A stretch of DNA of 64,000 nt from Apodemus sylvaticus (Eukaryota; Chordata; Mammalia; Rodentia; Muridae). The stretch's first letter is position 1. Every line of letters begins with the position of its first letter. Below, piece after piece: positions 46,830 to 59,322 of the stretch. The notes beneath the pieces are model-generated. The model had not been told where the DNA came from, ran no database searches, and saw nothing but the letters and a program-made list of their open reading frames with translations. The translations under genes and the position numbers were made by a program. The stretch lies in the NCBI RefSeq assembly GCF_947179515.1, contig NC_067485.1, positions 71,478,646-71,542,645 on the forward strand. Reading direction: 5' to 3'.

Positions 46830-47830
46830 AAAGTGGGAGCCTGCATCCAGACAGAGCACTGGGCTGCTGGGCAAGGCAGACACAAGGAGTTGGGCTGCAG
46901 GTTTCCCCATGGAACAAACAGGCATGCATCAGGCTATGAGAAGCTACATGACCCTGCTCTGGGGGTGGGGAAGGGCAGCCTGTATGTTCACCTGGGGGAG
47001 CTGGCAGGGCAGAGTTCATAGGGCCCAGGCCTCAAAGAGGTCAAGGAAAGCTTTTCAGAGGCCAGGGATGACAGGTTCTCAGTCTTGGACACAGCAGACA
47101 AGACTGAATGTCTGAAAAGAGATAGCAGAGTGGGAGCCCACTGGGCTAGGTCTGGCCCTGGGCTTAAGGGAAAAGAGAGAAAGAAGTAGTTCCAGGTTTT
47201 TCCTGCAGGGACGAATGGCCTTGACTAGCTGGGGTAGGCAACATGGCTTGGTGATGACCTTGGCTAGAAGACAGAGAGGTTTCACTGCAGGAGGCTAGAA
47301 ACAGCTCTTGAGAGGGAAACCTGCTCCATTGCTCCATCATAGTGGGTCCAGATGAGAAGAGGTAGTCCATAGGTTTAAAGCATTTATTGTTAGCAGAGAG
47401 GTGTGATAAGTGAAAAGTAGAGGCTGGCCATGGCCACATGGCGAGAGAGGGGAGGGAGAAGTGCCCAAGAGGGCAATGGAGAGAGACAAGAATACAACAG
47501 AGAACAAGAGAGGGAGGAGGGGAAAACAGCCCCTTTTATATGCTGGGAAGGAACATATCTTGCTGTTGTGAGGTAACTGTGGGGGAAGAGTCTAGACAGA
47601 ATACCAGGAGCTAAGGGAATTGCCCTACATGACTGATGGACACAGTATTATGGAGTTGAGGGCCTTGTTTTAGGATCCTAGTGTCTGGGAATATGGCCAA
47701 GAGGCTTCCTTCCCTTGCAGAATTATCTGCAGGGTCTCTGCAGGTTAAGCCTAGCTCAACCAGAAAACAGGCTGCCTTTCATGGTCCCACACCCACCCAA
47801 CTTAGTGTCCTCCATGAAAATTCCATCAAG
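46830..47830 (-). mobile_element. Probable LTR-like element
   Basis: On the minus strand a TATAAAAGGGGCTG box (47527-47540) is followed ~150 bp downstream by AATAAA (47383-47388) and a G/C-rich interior. This fits U3-R spacing of a rodent LTR. I could not define both ends or assign the family. Confidence 0.4.
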
Positions 47831-48044
47831 TCCAGTTTCTGATGTCCACTCACATACATATGACACATGACCACTTCCCCATTACCCTCTCCAACTCCCT
47901 CATCTTCCTCAAACTATCCACTCCCATCTTCATGACCTTCTTCATAATCCACTTAGTCCATCTATTCTTGCTCATACATGCATGTGTATCAAGCCATATA
48001 CAATTACTAAACACTCCCAGATTCTCTTAAGTTCTCTGTCTGTC

Positions 48045-48215
48045 TGTCTATTTCATTTCTTTTGAACATGGTTCCTCATTGTAGCCCAGGCTGGCCTGGA
48101 ACTCACTGTGTAGTCCAGGCTACAGGTGGAACACAGAGATCCACCTGTCTCTGCCTCTCCAGTTCTAAGACTAACCTATAAAGGAGGGCACCATATGCCA
48201 CTGCCTGGCTACAGT
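48045..48215 (-). mobile_element. B1 SINE (diverged)
   Basis: The + strand shows the inverse B1 order: T-rich start, CATTGTAGCCCAGGCTGGCC, GGAACTCACTGTGTAG and CCACTGCCTGGC. Confidence 0.82.
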
Positions 48216-48849
48216 TCTGGGAGATCTTATTTTTCTACATACATTATAAATTGGTTCAAGAAATGTAAAAATATTGATATGTTTTAAATTCCCTTATGGT
48301 AAATTAAATTTGAATTCACTTACATATACAAATTAAATTTTAGAAAACAATGAACAGTTTTATCTAAAATTGTGGAATAAAATATTGCACTTATTTTAAA
48401 TACCTATTCTTCGAATGATTCATCCATATATAAAATGTATCACAATCATATCCACCTCTCCCTGCCCTATTCCTCACAGCCCACATCACATCTCTCTACC
48501 AACTTCATGTCCTCCTTTTAGAATTATATATTTATTTATGTTAAAGTTCTTTTTAATTTGGTTTGGTTTCTTAACATTTTACTGTGCTTTTGATCTAACC
48601 TTAAGGTTAGAACTCAACAGTAAGTGACATAATAACTTTCAAACACTATTATACATGACATTTTAATGTCATGTGTTGAGGTTAATACTTTCTTATGACT
48701 CCTATAAACCTTTCACTAGATAAACGTTAACTTGTATAAAAGTTATTTTTTTCTAATGTTCTAAATAAGAATATGACCTAAATTTTTATTTTCCTACTGG
48801 TCTTTTATCTCAGATTACTCTTCTCATTGTAACTTTGAACCAGGATTAT

Positions 48850-49560
48850 TTTGGTTTGTATTATTAAGTTTAGAATGAGTAGAATGATCCTTCTGGTCTG
48901 AGCAATTGCCCTGAGTAAACCTTGGGCATTAACTCCCCTCCCAGTCCCACAACATCCAGAAGAAATTTGATTACGGGGTGCTCTAAAATTCCCAGGATCA
49001 TAGGTGAGGAGGCCACAATATCTGTCCCAACACCAGGAGTAACTAGGACCAGCAGGATCTAGGAATGCAGGAACTTCTGCCTGGCCAGTGACACAGGTTC
49101 CTTCCAGTGTGAGCTGCCCTGTGTAGACCTTGGGTGCTAACTCCACAGCTGGTCCCAAAACATCCAGAATAAGCTTGACTCACAGGTGCTGTAACACACC
49201 CAGGATCATAGCATCTCAGGAGCTTGGTCACAACAGGATTTCAGGATTTCAGAAGCAGCTTAAGTCCCAGGATTTCTGACACACCCAGGATCTCAGGATC
49301 ACAGGATCACAGAATCACAGGACCACAGAGATAGCTAGACTCTAAGGATTTCTGACACATCCAGGATCACAGGAGGGACAGGCTCCATTCAGACAGTGAT
49401 GGTAGGTAGTACTAGAGATAAACAGATGGAGAGAGCAAGCATAAGGACTTAAGAAGGACATAAACAACTCCCTTAAAAATACCAGAGAATACAGGTAAAC
49501 AGGTAGAAGCTCTTAAAGAGGAAGAACAAAAATCGCTTAAAGAACTACAGGAGGATGGTA
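48850..49560 (+). mobile_element. Old L1 5'UTR and ORF1 start
   Basis: The + strand 5'UTR of an old L1 subfamily contains repeated CCCAGGATC/CACAGGATCACAG units (49190-49370). It runs into an ORF1-like segment at 49410-49550 (AAGGACATAAACAACTCCC, CTTAAAGAGGAAGAAC). The frame is lost within ~50 codons. Confidence 0.6.
49290..49335. repeat. Short tandem GGATCACA-type repeats
   Basis: Four or five imperfect 8-10-bp units lie in the L1 5'UTR fragment. Confidence 0.7.
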
Positions 49561-49767
49561 GCAGGGAGTAACTCCCTCTGCTCTCCCTAACTCCAAGTAG
49601 GACACAGGCTCCATGACAGGCAGGTGGAAGATGAACCACCTATATGCTCAGGTCCTGGGCACAGGCAGACCCCTGGCGGTTTGCAGCCCCAGAGCTCTTA
49701 AACTCAGGATATCTCAGTACCTGGTGCTGCTTTTCTGCCCTGGCAGGCAGGGAAAGGCTTTTTTTTC

Positions 49768-50715
49768 ACCAACCCTAAATCTGACAGAGGGCTAATATCT
49801 AATATATACAAAGAACTCAAGAAAGTAGACCCCAGAGAACCAAAGAACACTATTACAATGTGGGGTACAGAGTTAAACAAAGAACTTTCACATGAAGAAC
49901 TTTGGAGGTCTGAGAAGCACCTTAAGAAATGTTCAACATCATTAATCATTAGGGAAATGCAAATCAAAACAACCGTGAGATTTCACCTCACACAAGTCAG
50001 AATGGCTAAGGTTAAAAACTCAGGAGATAGAAGGTATTGGTGAGGATGTGGAGAAAGAGGAACACTCCTCCACTGCTGGTGGGATTGCAAGATAGTACAA
50101 CCACTTTGGAAATCAGTCTGGTGGTTCCTCAGAAATCTGGGCATGACACTTCTGGAGGACCCTGCTGTACCACTCCTGTGCATATACCCAGAGGATTCCC
50201 CGGTATGCAATAAGGACACATGCTCCACTATGTTCATAGCATCCCTATTTTTAATAGCCAGAAGCTGGAAAGAACCCAGGTTTCCCTCAATGGAGGAATG
50301 GATACTGAAAATATGGTATATTTACACAATGGAGTACTATTTAGCCATCAGAAACAATGAATTCATGAAATTCTTAGACAAATGGATGGAGCTGGAGAAC
50401 ATCATACTAAGTGATGCAACCCAGTCTCAAAAGATCAATCATTGTATGCACTCACTGATAAGTGGATATTAGCCTAGAAACGTGGAATACCCAAGACATA
50501 ATCCACATATTAAATGATGTCCAAGAAGAATGGAGCAGTGGCCCCTGGTTCTGGAAATACCCAATGCAACAGTATAGGGGAATACCAGAACAGGGAAGTG
50601 GGAAGGGGTGGATGGGGGAATAGGGGGAGGGAAGAGGGCTTATGGGACTTTCGGGAAGTGGAGAGCCAGAAAAGAGGAAATCATTTGAAATGTAAATAAA
50701 AATATATTGAATAAA
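49768..50715 (+). mobile_element. 5'-truncated L1 (ORF2 C-terminus and 3'UTR)
   Basis: L1 from about 300 codons before the ORF2 stop to an A-rich tail near 50700. It contains open pieces at 49858-50043 and 50143-50472, the latter ending MHSLISGY at the normal ORF2 C-terminus. It may be the 3' part of the same element as 48850-49560 with a large internal deletion, or an independent insertion. Confidence 0.88.
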
Positions 50716-50892
50716 TAAAAGAAAGAAACATAAAATAATGTTTTCCTATGGCATAAAATAAAATCCTTGGTATTATTCATCTCTCCTCTCTTCCTCTCCC
50801 TCTGTATTGTCTCACTTCTCCCTTTCCAGTTAAATCCATGCTTCCATTTTACCATGTCGCCAACCAGAGGACTAGCATCCTAAGCATGTCTG

Positions 50893-50893
50893 T

Positions 50894-50967
<74 letters not shown>

Positions 50968-51092
50968 AGGGAGAGAGAAGGAGGGAGAGAGGAGGGAGGG
51001 GAGAGGGGAGAAAAAGGGAGGGAGAAGGAGGGAGAGAGAAGGAGGGAGAGAGGAGGGAGGGAGGGGGAGGGGAGAAAAAGGGAGAGGGAGAG
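50893..51092. repeat. Polypurine (GA/GGGA)n tract
   Basis: (CA)6 leads into ~55 bp of pure GA and then ~130 bp of uninterrupted purine. The latter contains two related ~62-bp blocks, each ending GGGGAGAAAAAGGGA, at about 51002-51018 and 51067-51083. The strand is all purine for about 185 bp. Confidence 0.93.
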
Positions 51093-51489
51093 TTTGAATA
51101 TAGTTATTGCCACATGGCATAATACCCACCCCAAATCCATAGAATATTGATTGTTGGTCAGGGGAATCAAAGATATCCGCATGAATAATATACCCCATCA
51201 TTGTTTCCCATGTTTGCTCCCCTGAATTAGAAGGTAAGAAGACATTACACACTTAAGACAAAGGACACTGGGCTAAAATGGTTCTGACAACCCCATCCTC
51301 AAAGAGTAGCTCTCATAGCAATGGAATGTGTTCTGCAGCCTGCCAAAGGAGAGAAGCAAGTAATATCCTGGCCAGTTACAAAAGGTCCAAAATGCAGCCA
51401 AAATGCACCCATATTTGATGAGATTATGGGCCCTAGAAATGAACCTATTACTGCTACTATTCTAAACCAGTATAATTAGCAACTGCAAC

Positions 51490-51735
51490 TTAGAAGCTCA
51501 GAATACCCAAGACACAATTCACATATCAAATAATGTCCAAGAAGATTGGAGAAGAGGCCCCTGGTCCTGGAAAGTGTCAGTGCATCAGTATATGGGAATA
51601 CCAGGACAAGGAAGCAGGAGGGGTTGATTGGGGAACAAGGAGGGAAGAGGACTTATGAGACTTTCAGGGGGGACCAGGAAAGTGGAAATCATTTGAAATG
51701 TAAATAAAGAATATATCTAATTGAAAAAAAGACTA
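51490..51735 (+). mobile_element. L1 3' end fragment
   Basis: Starts after the ORF2 stop (GCTCAGAATACCCAAGACAC) and ends with GAAATGTAAATAAAG and a short A-run. Confidence 0.87.
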
Positions 51736-52569
51736 ATCTTTATACACAGGGAAAAGTATATATCTCACTTCTCCCCAGGAAATCCATTTGCAGCTTGTGG
51801 AGACCATTACAGAATTGGACAGTGGTCAAAATATAGGGGATGACTGATGGGGTGGGTAATGCTGCACACTTATTGATACATCAGCACTACAAACCGTATT
51901 ACTGAAGGTCAAGGGAGCACCTTAGAAGATGAGCAGAAAGACTAGACATTCCAGAAGCCCATGAGGATGTCTCCCATGTTATATTGGTTTTTAAAATATA
52001 TAATAGGGGAGCTGAGTCCAAGAAACATCAAGTACAAGCTGCACAATGACAGCACCAGTGTCAGTGTGGAACTCACTGTGCCTGGATGAGGAGCAAACAA
52101 TGCTATGAGAGAGAGAAACTGCCCTGAAAGTTTATCCAGTTCAGAGTAATCAGCTTTAGATACCTGAGCATATGAGCAGCAGTCATTGCATTAGGCTGGC
52201 ACATTTCAAAATAGTAATGAAAGAAAAGGAGGTCATGAGTTAGAGAAAAGGGAGAGAATGAGAGGAATTGGAGAGAGAGAGAGCAGGGGGTGGTTATGAT
52301 ATAAATACACTATGTTGGTATACAATTCTCAACCCGAATTTCAAAATTAAAACCTCTTTCATGTGCTGCTTCCTCTTTGTGTTTTGCTTCTCAGATTGTC
52401 TGTGTTTAAAGTCCTTAGAAGCTAGACTTCTATGGTCTTGATCGTATAGTTTGTTTATAATATCAGAAGTTTCAACCTGGTATTCCTTCCCTCTGGCCAA
52501 GGCAAGACCCTTCTTATGCTACTGTAGGCCTTGGATTTGTGTGTTTGTTCACCTTGTGAAGTGCGAGAG
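51736..52569. other. Non-coding sequence
   Basis: No gene or repeat family was recognised. A GA-rich patch occurs near 52240-52290. Confidence 0.5.
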
Positions 52570-52575
52570 CATGCC

Positions 52576-53122
52576 TGTCCCGACCCGCAGGACAATCAAC
52601 AGGGTTCCTTTAAGCCACCTAGAGGAAAGGCGATGGGGCGACAAGACAAAAGAGAGAGGCAGGACAGCCTGTCTAGTTCTGATCAAGCTGTCAAACTTTA
52701 ATTTTCAGACAAGTCAATATAAAGGGAAGCATACAAGGTTTGGGAGGGGTAAAGGGGGGAACAATCTCAGGGGGTTGGCATCATTTCTAAGAAACAGTTT
52801 CTCATAATTTCTGGTAAAACTAGTTATTGCTGTTGGAATGTTGGCATGATAAAAGGGGGGTCATGAGGCGGTGAAGTGGAAAGGGGTTGCTACAGTAACC
52901 TATCTACAGATGAACTTCAAAAGGAGGGGGTTTTGAGATTTACGTAGGAATAGTTCCTGGCATGGAGATCTAAGTGAGAATGACTCCTGGTATCGAGGTC
53001 TCTTGGCATTGAGAGCCAGGTGGGGATGGCTCCTGGTATGGAGAGTTCTTGGCACTGAATTCTGAGGATGGCTCCTGGTATGGAGAGTTCTTGGCATTGA
53101 GTTCTGAGGATGGCTCCCGGCA
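52576..53122 (-). mobile_element. Solitary LTR of an endogenous retrovirus
   Basis: 547 bp starting TGTCCCGACC and ending CCCGGCA, that is TG...CA termini. It is flanked by the 6-bp repeat CATGCC (52570-52575 and 53123-53128), as expected of an integrated LTR left after recombination between two LTRs. On the minus strand an ATTAAA (complement at 52697-52702) lies ~120 bp before the end, giving U3-R-U5 order in that direction. No gag, pol or env sequence is present. Confidence 0.85.
52953..53122. repeat. 42-bp tandem repeat in the LTR
   Basis: Units opening with GGCTCCTGGTATGGAGAG start at 53028 and 53070, with a partial one at 53112 (period 42). Two older, diverged copies start at about 52953 and 52982. 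Confidence 0.88.
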
Positions 53123-53128
53123 CATGCC

Positions 53129-54433
53129 TTCCCTGTCAGCTTGTGAGCACCAAGCATTTCGCTCCAGGTTATCAGGAGTCTCGATCATCATCTGGTTCTT
53201 TCTTGCATGTCTATATTCACAGGATTCCTGAAGATGCTTACGGGTTGCTCTTGCACCAGTGCGTCACCAACGCTCTTTCGTCTAATCCTTCCAGAACAGC
53301 CTTGGCTGCACTTTGTATGTTCTTTTGCCTTGGCTAGAGACAGGTGCCAATCGAGCCTCACCACACACTGTGAATGACTGCCTTATCCTCTGTCTTTCCT
53401 CATCACATTTCCTTCTCAGTATACTGTGTCTCCATCTGGGACATCATCCTGAACCCAACAGATTTGACAATATAACAGATTTGGCAATATCATCTCAGCA
53501 TTTATTTCAAGTTACAATGTCTATATTTGTTGTATTTCCCCATCTTCTTAAACTTTAAACTGACTCAAAACAGATATATGTTCATTTTTATGGTAAAATA
53601 TTATTATAATGTAATTCTGCTTTGTAGTTACTCAGTACACATGATCTAAGTATATGGGTGTGCATCAAAGTGGACATTATTTTAATATACTGAAATAACT
53701 CTTATATTTTCTGGTTATTCCACAACAGATTCCGGTAACCTACTGGTGGTTTGCCCTACAACTTATGTGCATGAAAGGCTTGGAAACCTAAACAGAATGT
53801 TACCTGGAACTACTTACATATAAAAGGTAAAGGGAATTGTTAGAGGGAGGAGGCAGGAAACCTCACCTAGAGATTTAAGGAGCATAACCAGAAGAAGTCC
53901 ATCACTTGAGGTAGGATTTATTGGCTTCATAGAAATGTTTTATGTGTTTCCATCCTGGTAAAGATGGTCTCATTCTTATGTTCCCATACATGCTAGGCAA
54001 GCACTGTACTACTGTGTTGTATTTCCAGTTCTCTTTTCTTCTTATCATTTTTATAGGATCTTTTGTTAGTTCATTAATGATTTTACACATGAGGACAAAA
54101 TGTTTTGGTTGCATTCACCCCTACTCTCCTCTACTCCTCCCAGATCTACCTTTACTGATGACTCCCTCCCATCTTTGTGTAGTGTTTTAAAGAATAATTT
54201 ATAAAATTTCATTCATGGTGCCTACATGCTTTTGTGTGTGGCCATCTACTAGAGTATGTATGGTCATCTTACTCATGGCCATAGCCTTAAAACCCAGATT
54301 ATCCTCTTAGTAGCTAATCCTCAACACTTGGCAGCACCTCAGTCAGGAATGAGGCTTTAGATAGTTCTAGTTTTTAAAATAAGTGACAGTTTTGTAAATA
54401 TTTTTTCAAACTTTGATTTTGCTCTATACAATT
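53129..54433. other. Non-coding sequence
   Basis: Not assigned. An AG-preceded open stretch at 53729 was considered as a further exon and rejected (see rejected list). Confidence 0.45.

Positions 54434-54486
<53 letters not shown>
54434..54486. repeat. (TA)n(TG)n microsatellite
   Basis: Compound run: TA at 54434-54448, GT at 54449-54486. Confidence 0.95.
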
Positions 54487-54489
<3 letters not shown>

Positions 54490-54812
54490 GTATCATAGTC
54501 ATAACCAATTTACACTCTCTGTTTGTACTGTCCCCCACAAACCCACCATCACATCAGCCTTGCAATTTCATGTCTTCCTTTGGCATTTTTGTTTATTTAG
54601 CATTGTTCATATCAGTCCAGTATGTGTGGCACATATGTGTATCAGTGTGGCATCATCCACTTTGGCATGAGGAGTTTTTAAATAAATAAATAAATAGAAA
54701 GTATAAATAAGTAGGTTAAATTAATGCACTTAGTGGGTTAAAAATAATAACTGTAATCTTTGAAATTGCATTTTTTCTGAATTAGTCTCCAAAGTCATGG
54801 ATCATGAGATTT

Positions 54813-54891
54813 CTGTGTGTGTGTATGTGTGTGTGTGTGTGTGTGTATGTGTCTGTGTCTGTGTGTATGAGTGAGTGAGTATGTGTGTGTG
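54813..54891. repeat. Imperfect (TG)n tract
   Basis: TG dinucleotides interrupted by TATG, TCTG and GAGT units. Confidence 0.9.
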
Positions 54892-56047
54892 CTATTTTCT
54901 GCTATACACATGATCTTATACAAGCAAGACAGTTTTCTACTGACCATCATCTCCAAATATGGTTTTTCCTTAATATATATGAAATGAAATGGAAAATGGA
55001 AAAAGTTTACTAAACAGTTTATTGAATGTCTTTGTCATATATACAAACTTGATCCTTCCCCTCCTCGCCTCACCCCTCTCCTGTCTCACAGTTTCCTTCC
55101 TTCTGCCTCCCATGATTAATTTGTTGCACTTCTATATGCATTTCTGGTATCCTCACTTGGGCCTTCATTCTTGTTTTGCTTCCTATGATCTGCAAATTGT
55201 ATCATGGATATTCTGATCTTTTTCCCTAATATCCACTTATTCATGAACACATGCCATTCATGTCATTTTGGTTCTGGGATACCTCACTCAGGATGATATT
55301 TTCTAGTTTCATCTGCAAAATTCATGATGTGCATCTTCTCTGACTAAACCCAGACTCAGCAGTCCTCTGCTATACATGTATTGGGGGTGTCATATTACCT
55401 GATGTATGATGCCTGGTTGGTGTTTCATTATCTGAGAGATCTCTGGGGTCCAGGTTAGTTGAGTCTGCTGGTCCTACAGGCTCACTCTCCCCCTCAGCTT
55501 CTTCCATCTTTCCACTAATTCAACCACAAGGGTCAGCAGCTTCTGACCATTGTTTGGGTGCCAATATCTGTGATTCTTTCAGCTGCTTGCTGGGACGTTC
55601 AGAGGGCAGTCATGATAAGTCTCTTTTTGTCAGTGCTCCAAGGCCTTTTTTGCCTTATAGATGCTTCCAGGTTTCATGAGGTCCCATTTATCAATACTTG
55701 ATCTTAGAGCATGAGCCATTGGAGTGCTGTTTAGAAAATTTCTCCCTCGGTCAATGATTTCAAGGTTCTTTCGCACTTTCTTCTATTAGATTCAGTGTAT
55801 CAGTTTTTACGTTGAGGTGCTTGATCCACTTGTACTTGACCTTTATCCAAGGTGGCAAAGACAGGTATATTTTCATTTTTTCTATATATCAACATCCAGC
55901 TGGATCAGCACCATTTGTTGAAGATGCTTTCTATTTTCCACTGTGTAGGTTTGGCTTCTTTGTCAAAGACCAAATGCAAGTGTGGGTTTTATATCTGGGT
56001 CTTCAATTGTCTTCCAATGATCAATGTGCCTTTTTCTATACCAATAT

Positions 56048-56178
56048 CATGGAGTGTTTTTTTTTTTTTTGTCTTTTGTTTGTTTGGGGCTTTTTTGGTT
56101 TTTCTTTTGAGTCAGGATTTCTCTGCCTCTCAAGTGCTGGGATTACAGGCATACGCCACCATGCCTGGCTTATCCTGC
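56048..56178 (-). mobile_element. B1 SINE with internal deletion, nested in old L1
   Basis: T-run, GAGTCAGGATTTCTCTGCCT, then directly AAGTGCTGGGATTACAGGCA and CCACCATGCCTGGC. About 50 bp of the normal middle are missing. An imperfect ~11-bp repeat (ATATCATGGAG and TTATCCTGCAG) flanks it. Confidence 0.82.
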
Positions 56179-58587
56179 AGTTTTTATCACTATTGCTCTG
56201 TAGTAAAACTTGAGGTCAGGGATGGGGATTCTCTCAGCCATTCTTTTCTTGCTAAGTATTGTGTTTACTATTCTTGTGTTTACTGGAAAGTATTTTGACT
56301 TTCCAGATAAACTTTAGAATTGCTCTTTCCATGTCTTTGAAGACCTGTGTTGGGATTTTGATGGGGATTGCTCTGAATCTATACATTGCCTTTGGTAGGA
56401 TGGCTATTTTTACCATGTTAATTCTGCCCATCAATGAGCATGGGATACCTCTCCATTTTCTGAGATCTTTGATTTCTTGAGAGAATTGAAGTTGTTGTCA
56501 CACAGATCTTTCACTTGTTTGGTTAGAGTTACCCCAAGATATTTTATATTATTTGTGGCTATTGTGAAGGGAGTTGTTTCCCTAGTTTTTTTCTCATCCT
56601 GTTTACCATTTGTATAAATGAAGGCTACTGATTTATTTAATTTTATACTCAGCCACTGTGCTGAAGTTGGTTATCAGCTGGAAAAGTTCTCTAGTTGAGT
56701 TTTTGGGGTCACTTATATATACTTCCATATCATCTGCAAATAATGATACCTATATTTCTTCTTTGTCAATTTGTATCCTTTTCATCTCTTTTTGCTGTAT
56801 TATTGTACTAGCTAGCATTTCAAGTACTATATTGAATAGATATGGGGAGAATGGGTATCCTTGTCCCTGATTTTAGAGGGATTTCTCCAAGTATCTCTCC
56901 ATTTAATTTGATATTGGCTGTTGGTTAGCTGTACATTGCTTTTATTATGTTTAGATATGGACCTTGAAATCCTGATCTCTCCAGTACTTTTAACATGAAT
57001 TGGTGTTGTATTTTGTCAAATCCTTTTGTTTCTGCATTAAAGGAGATGATTATGTGATTTTTTCTTTGATTTTATTTATATAGTAGATTATGCTACTGGA
57101 TTTTCGTTTATTGATCTAACCTTGCATCCTTGGGATGAATCCCACATGATTGTGGTGAATCATGGTTTTGATGTGTTCTTTAATTCAGTTTTCAAGAATT
57201 TTGTTGAGTATATTTGCATTGATATTCATATGCAAGATTTGTTTGAAGGTCACTTTTTTGTTTAGGTCCTTGTGTAGTTTACGTATCAGAGTAATTGTGA
57301 CTTTGTAGAATGAATTAGGTAATGCTCCTTCTGTTTCTATTTTATGGAATATTTTGAGGAATATTGGTATCAGTTCTTCTTTGAAGGTGTGGTAGAATTC
57401 TACACTAAATCCATCTGGCCTTTGACTTCTTTGGCTTGGGAAGTTTTAAATGGCTTCTTTTATTGCCTTATGGGATATGGGCCTCTTTAGATAGTTTACT
57501 TGCTCTGGATTTAACTTTGGTATGTGGTATCTATCTAGACAACCATCCATTTCATCTAGATTTTACAGTTTTGTTGAGTATAGGCTTCTGTAGTAGGAGC
57601 TGATGACATGTTAAATTTCATCCATTTCTGTTGTTATGTCTCCCTTTTCATTTTTGATTTTGTTAATTTGGATACTGCCTCTGGGTCCTTTAGTTAGTTT
57701 GGCTAGGGGTTTATCTATCATACTGATTCTCTCAAAGAGCCAGCTTTTGATTTTGTTAGTTCTTTGTATTGTTTTCTTTGTTTTTATTTGATTGATTTTT
57801 GGCCCTGAGATTGACTATTTTTTGCCTGCTACTCCTCTCTGGTGTGTTTACTTCTTTTTGTTCTGGAGCTCTCAGGTGTGCTGTTAAGTTGCTAGTGTAA
57901 GATCTCTCCAGTTTCTTTACCAGTGCACTTAGTGCTATTAATTTTCCTCTTAAAATTTATTGTGTCCCATAAGTTTGGGTATATGTCAACATTTTCATTA
58001 TATTCCAGGAAGTTTAATAATATCTTTATTTCTTTCTTGACCAGATTATCAATGATCAGAGAGTTCTTCATTTTCTACATGTATGTGGGCTTTCTGTTGT
58101 TTTTGCTATTATTCAAGACCAGCCTCATGCCACAGTGGTCTGATAGGGCGTATGGAATTATTTCAATCTTATTTATTGGTTGAGGTTTGATCAGTGACCA
58201 GTTATATAGTTGATTTTGTAGAAGTTACCATGAGGTGCTGGCAAGGTATATTTTGTTTTATGTTGAAATGTTCTGTAGATACCTGATAAATGCATTTGGT
58301 TCATAACCTCTACTAGTTTTACTGTGTCTCAGTTTAGTTTCTGTTTCAATGACCTGTACATTGGTGAGAGTAGGGTGTTGAAGTCTCCCACTATTATTGT
58401 GTGTGGTTCAATGTGTATTTTGAGCTTTATTAAAGTTTCTATTATGAATGGGCATGCCTTCATATTTGGGGCACAGATATTCAGAATAGAGACTTTCTCT
58501 TGCTGGATTTTCCCTTTAATGATTATGAAGTGTCTTTCTTCATCATGCTTGATAATTTTTGGTTGAAAGTTATTTTATTGGATATTG

Positions 58588-59322
58588 GGATGGCTTGTTT
58601 TCTGGGGCTATTTGCTTGGAAGACGTTTTCTATCCTTTTACTCTGAAATAGTGTTTGTCTTTGTTATTGAGCTATGTTTCTTATATGCAGTAAAATGCTG
58701 GATCTTGTTTGTGCATCCAGTCTGTTAGCTTATGTGGGTGAGTTGAGTCCATTAATATTGAGAGATATTAAAGACAGATGACTGTTGTTTCTTGATATGT
58801 TTGTTTTCATAGGTGGCTTTATGTGCTTGTGGTTCTATCCTTTTGGCTTTGTTCTAAGATGCTTAATATCTTTTCTTTTCTTTGGTGTAGGTACTTTCCT
58901 TGTGTTGGAGTTTTCCTTTTAGGATCCTCTATATGTCTGGATTGGTAGATAGGTGCTGTTTGAATTTGATTTTGTCCTAGAATATTTTATTTTCTCAATC
59001 AATATTGATTCAGAGTTTGGCTGGGTATAGTAGCATGGGCTAGCATTTGTGTTCTCTTAGACTCTACATGACCTCTGACCAGGTTCTTCTGGCTTTTGTA
59101 GTACAATGTTTTGATTATTATGTGATAAGAAGATTTTCTTCTTTGGTCTCATTTATTCAGTGTTCTATAGGCTTCTTGTACCTTTCTGGATTCACCAAAA
59201 TGATGTTGTTGAAGATATTTTCAGGTTCTTTGAGCTGGGAATCATCATTTTTCTCTATTCTGATTATTCATAGATTTGGTCTTTTCATTGTGTCCTGAAT
59301 TTCCTGGATGCTTTGGCTTAGG
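58588..59322. repeat. Direct duplication of old-L1 sequence, left copy
   Basis: About 735 bp, matching 63011-63735 in the same orientation and sharing private features, such as the CTTATGTGGGTGAGTTGAGT deletion form. The copies differ by scattered substitutions and small indels, including a 10-bp gap near 59060. Confidence 0.93.

Noticed and set aside
49240..49340. GGATCACAG repeats considered as a CRISPR-like or satellite array
   Set aside because: The units are adjacent without spacers and irregular, and they fit an old L1 5'UTR.
50838..51252. Frames rich in Glu/Arg or Ser/Leu across the GA tract
   Set aside because: They are translations of a dinucleotide repeat.
52900..53231. Repetitive frames (SPYQEPSSE-type units) in the LTR
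   Set aside because: They are explained by the 42-bp VNTR, which is a multiple of three.
53729..53820. Possible further exon after CCACAACAG, with one frame faintly like the ANKRD26 end (GNLNRMLP)
   Set aside because: That frame does not fit the phase left by exon G. In the correct phase a stop follows after three codons. The resemblance is too short to trust.
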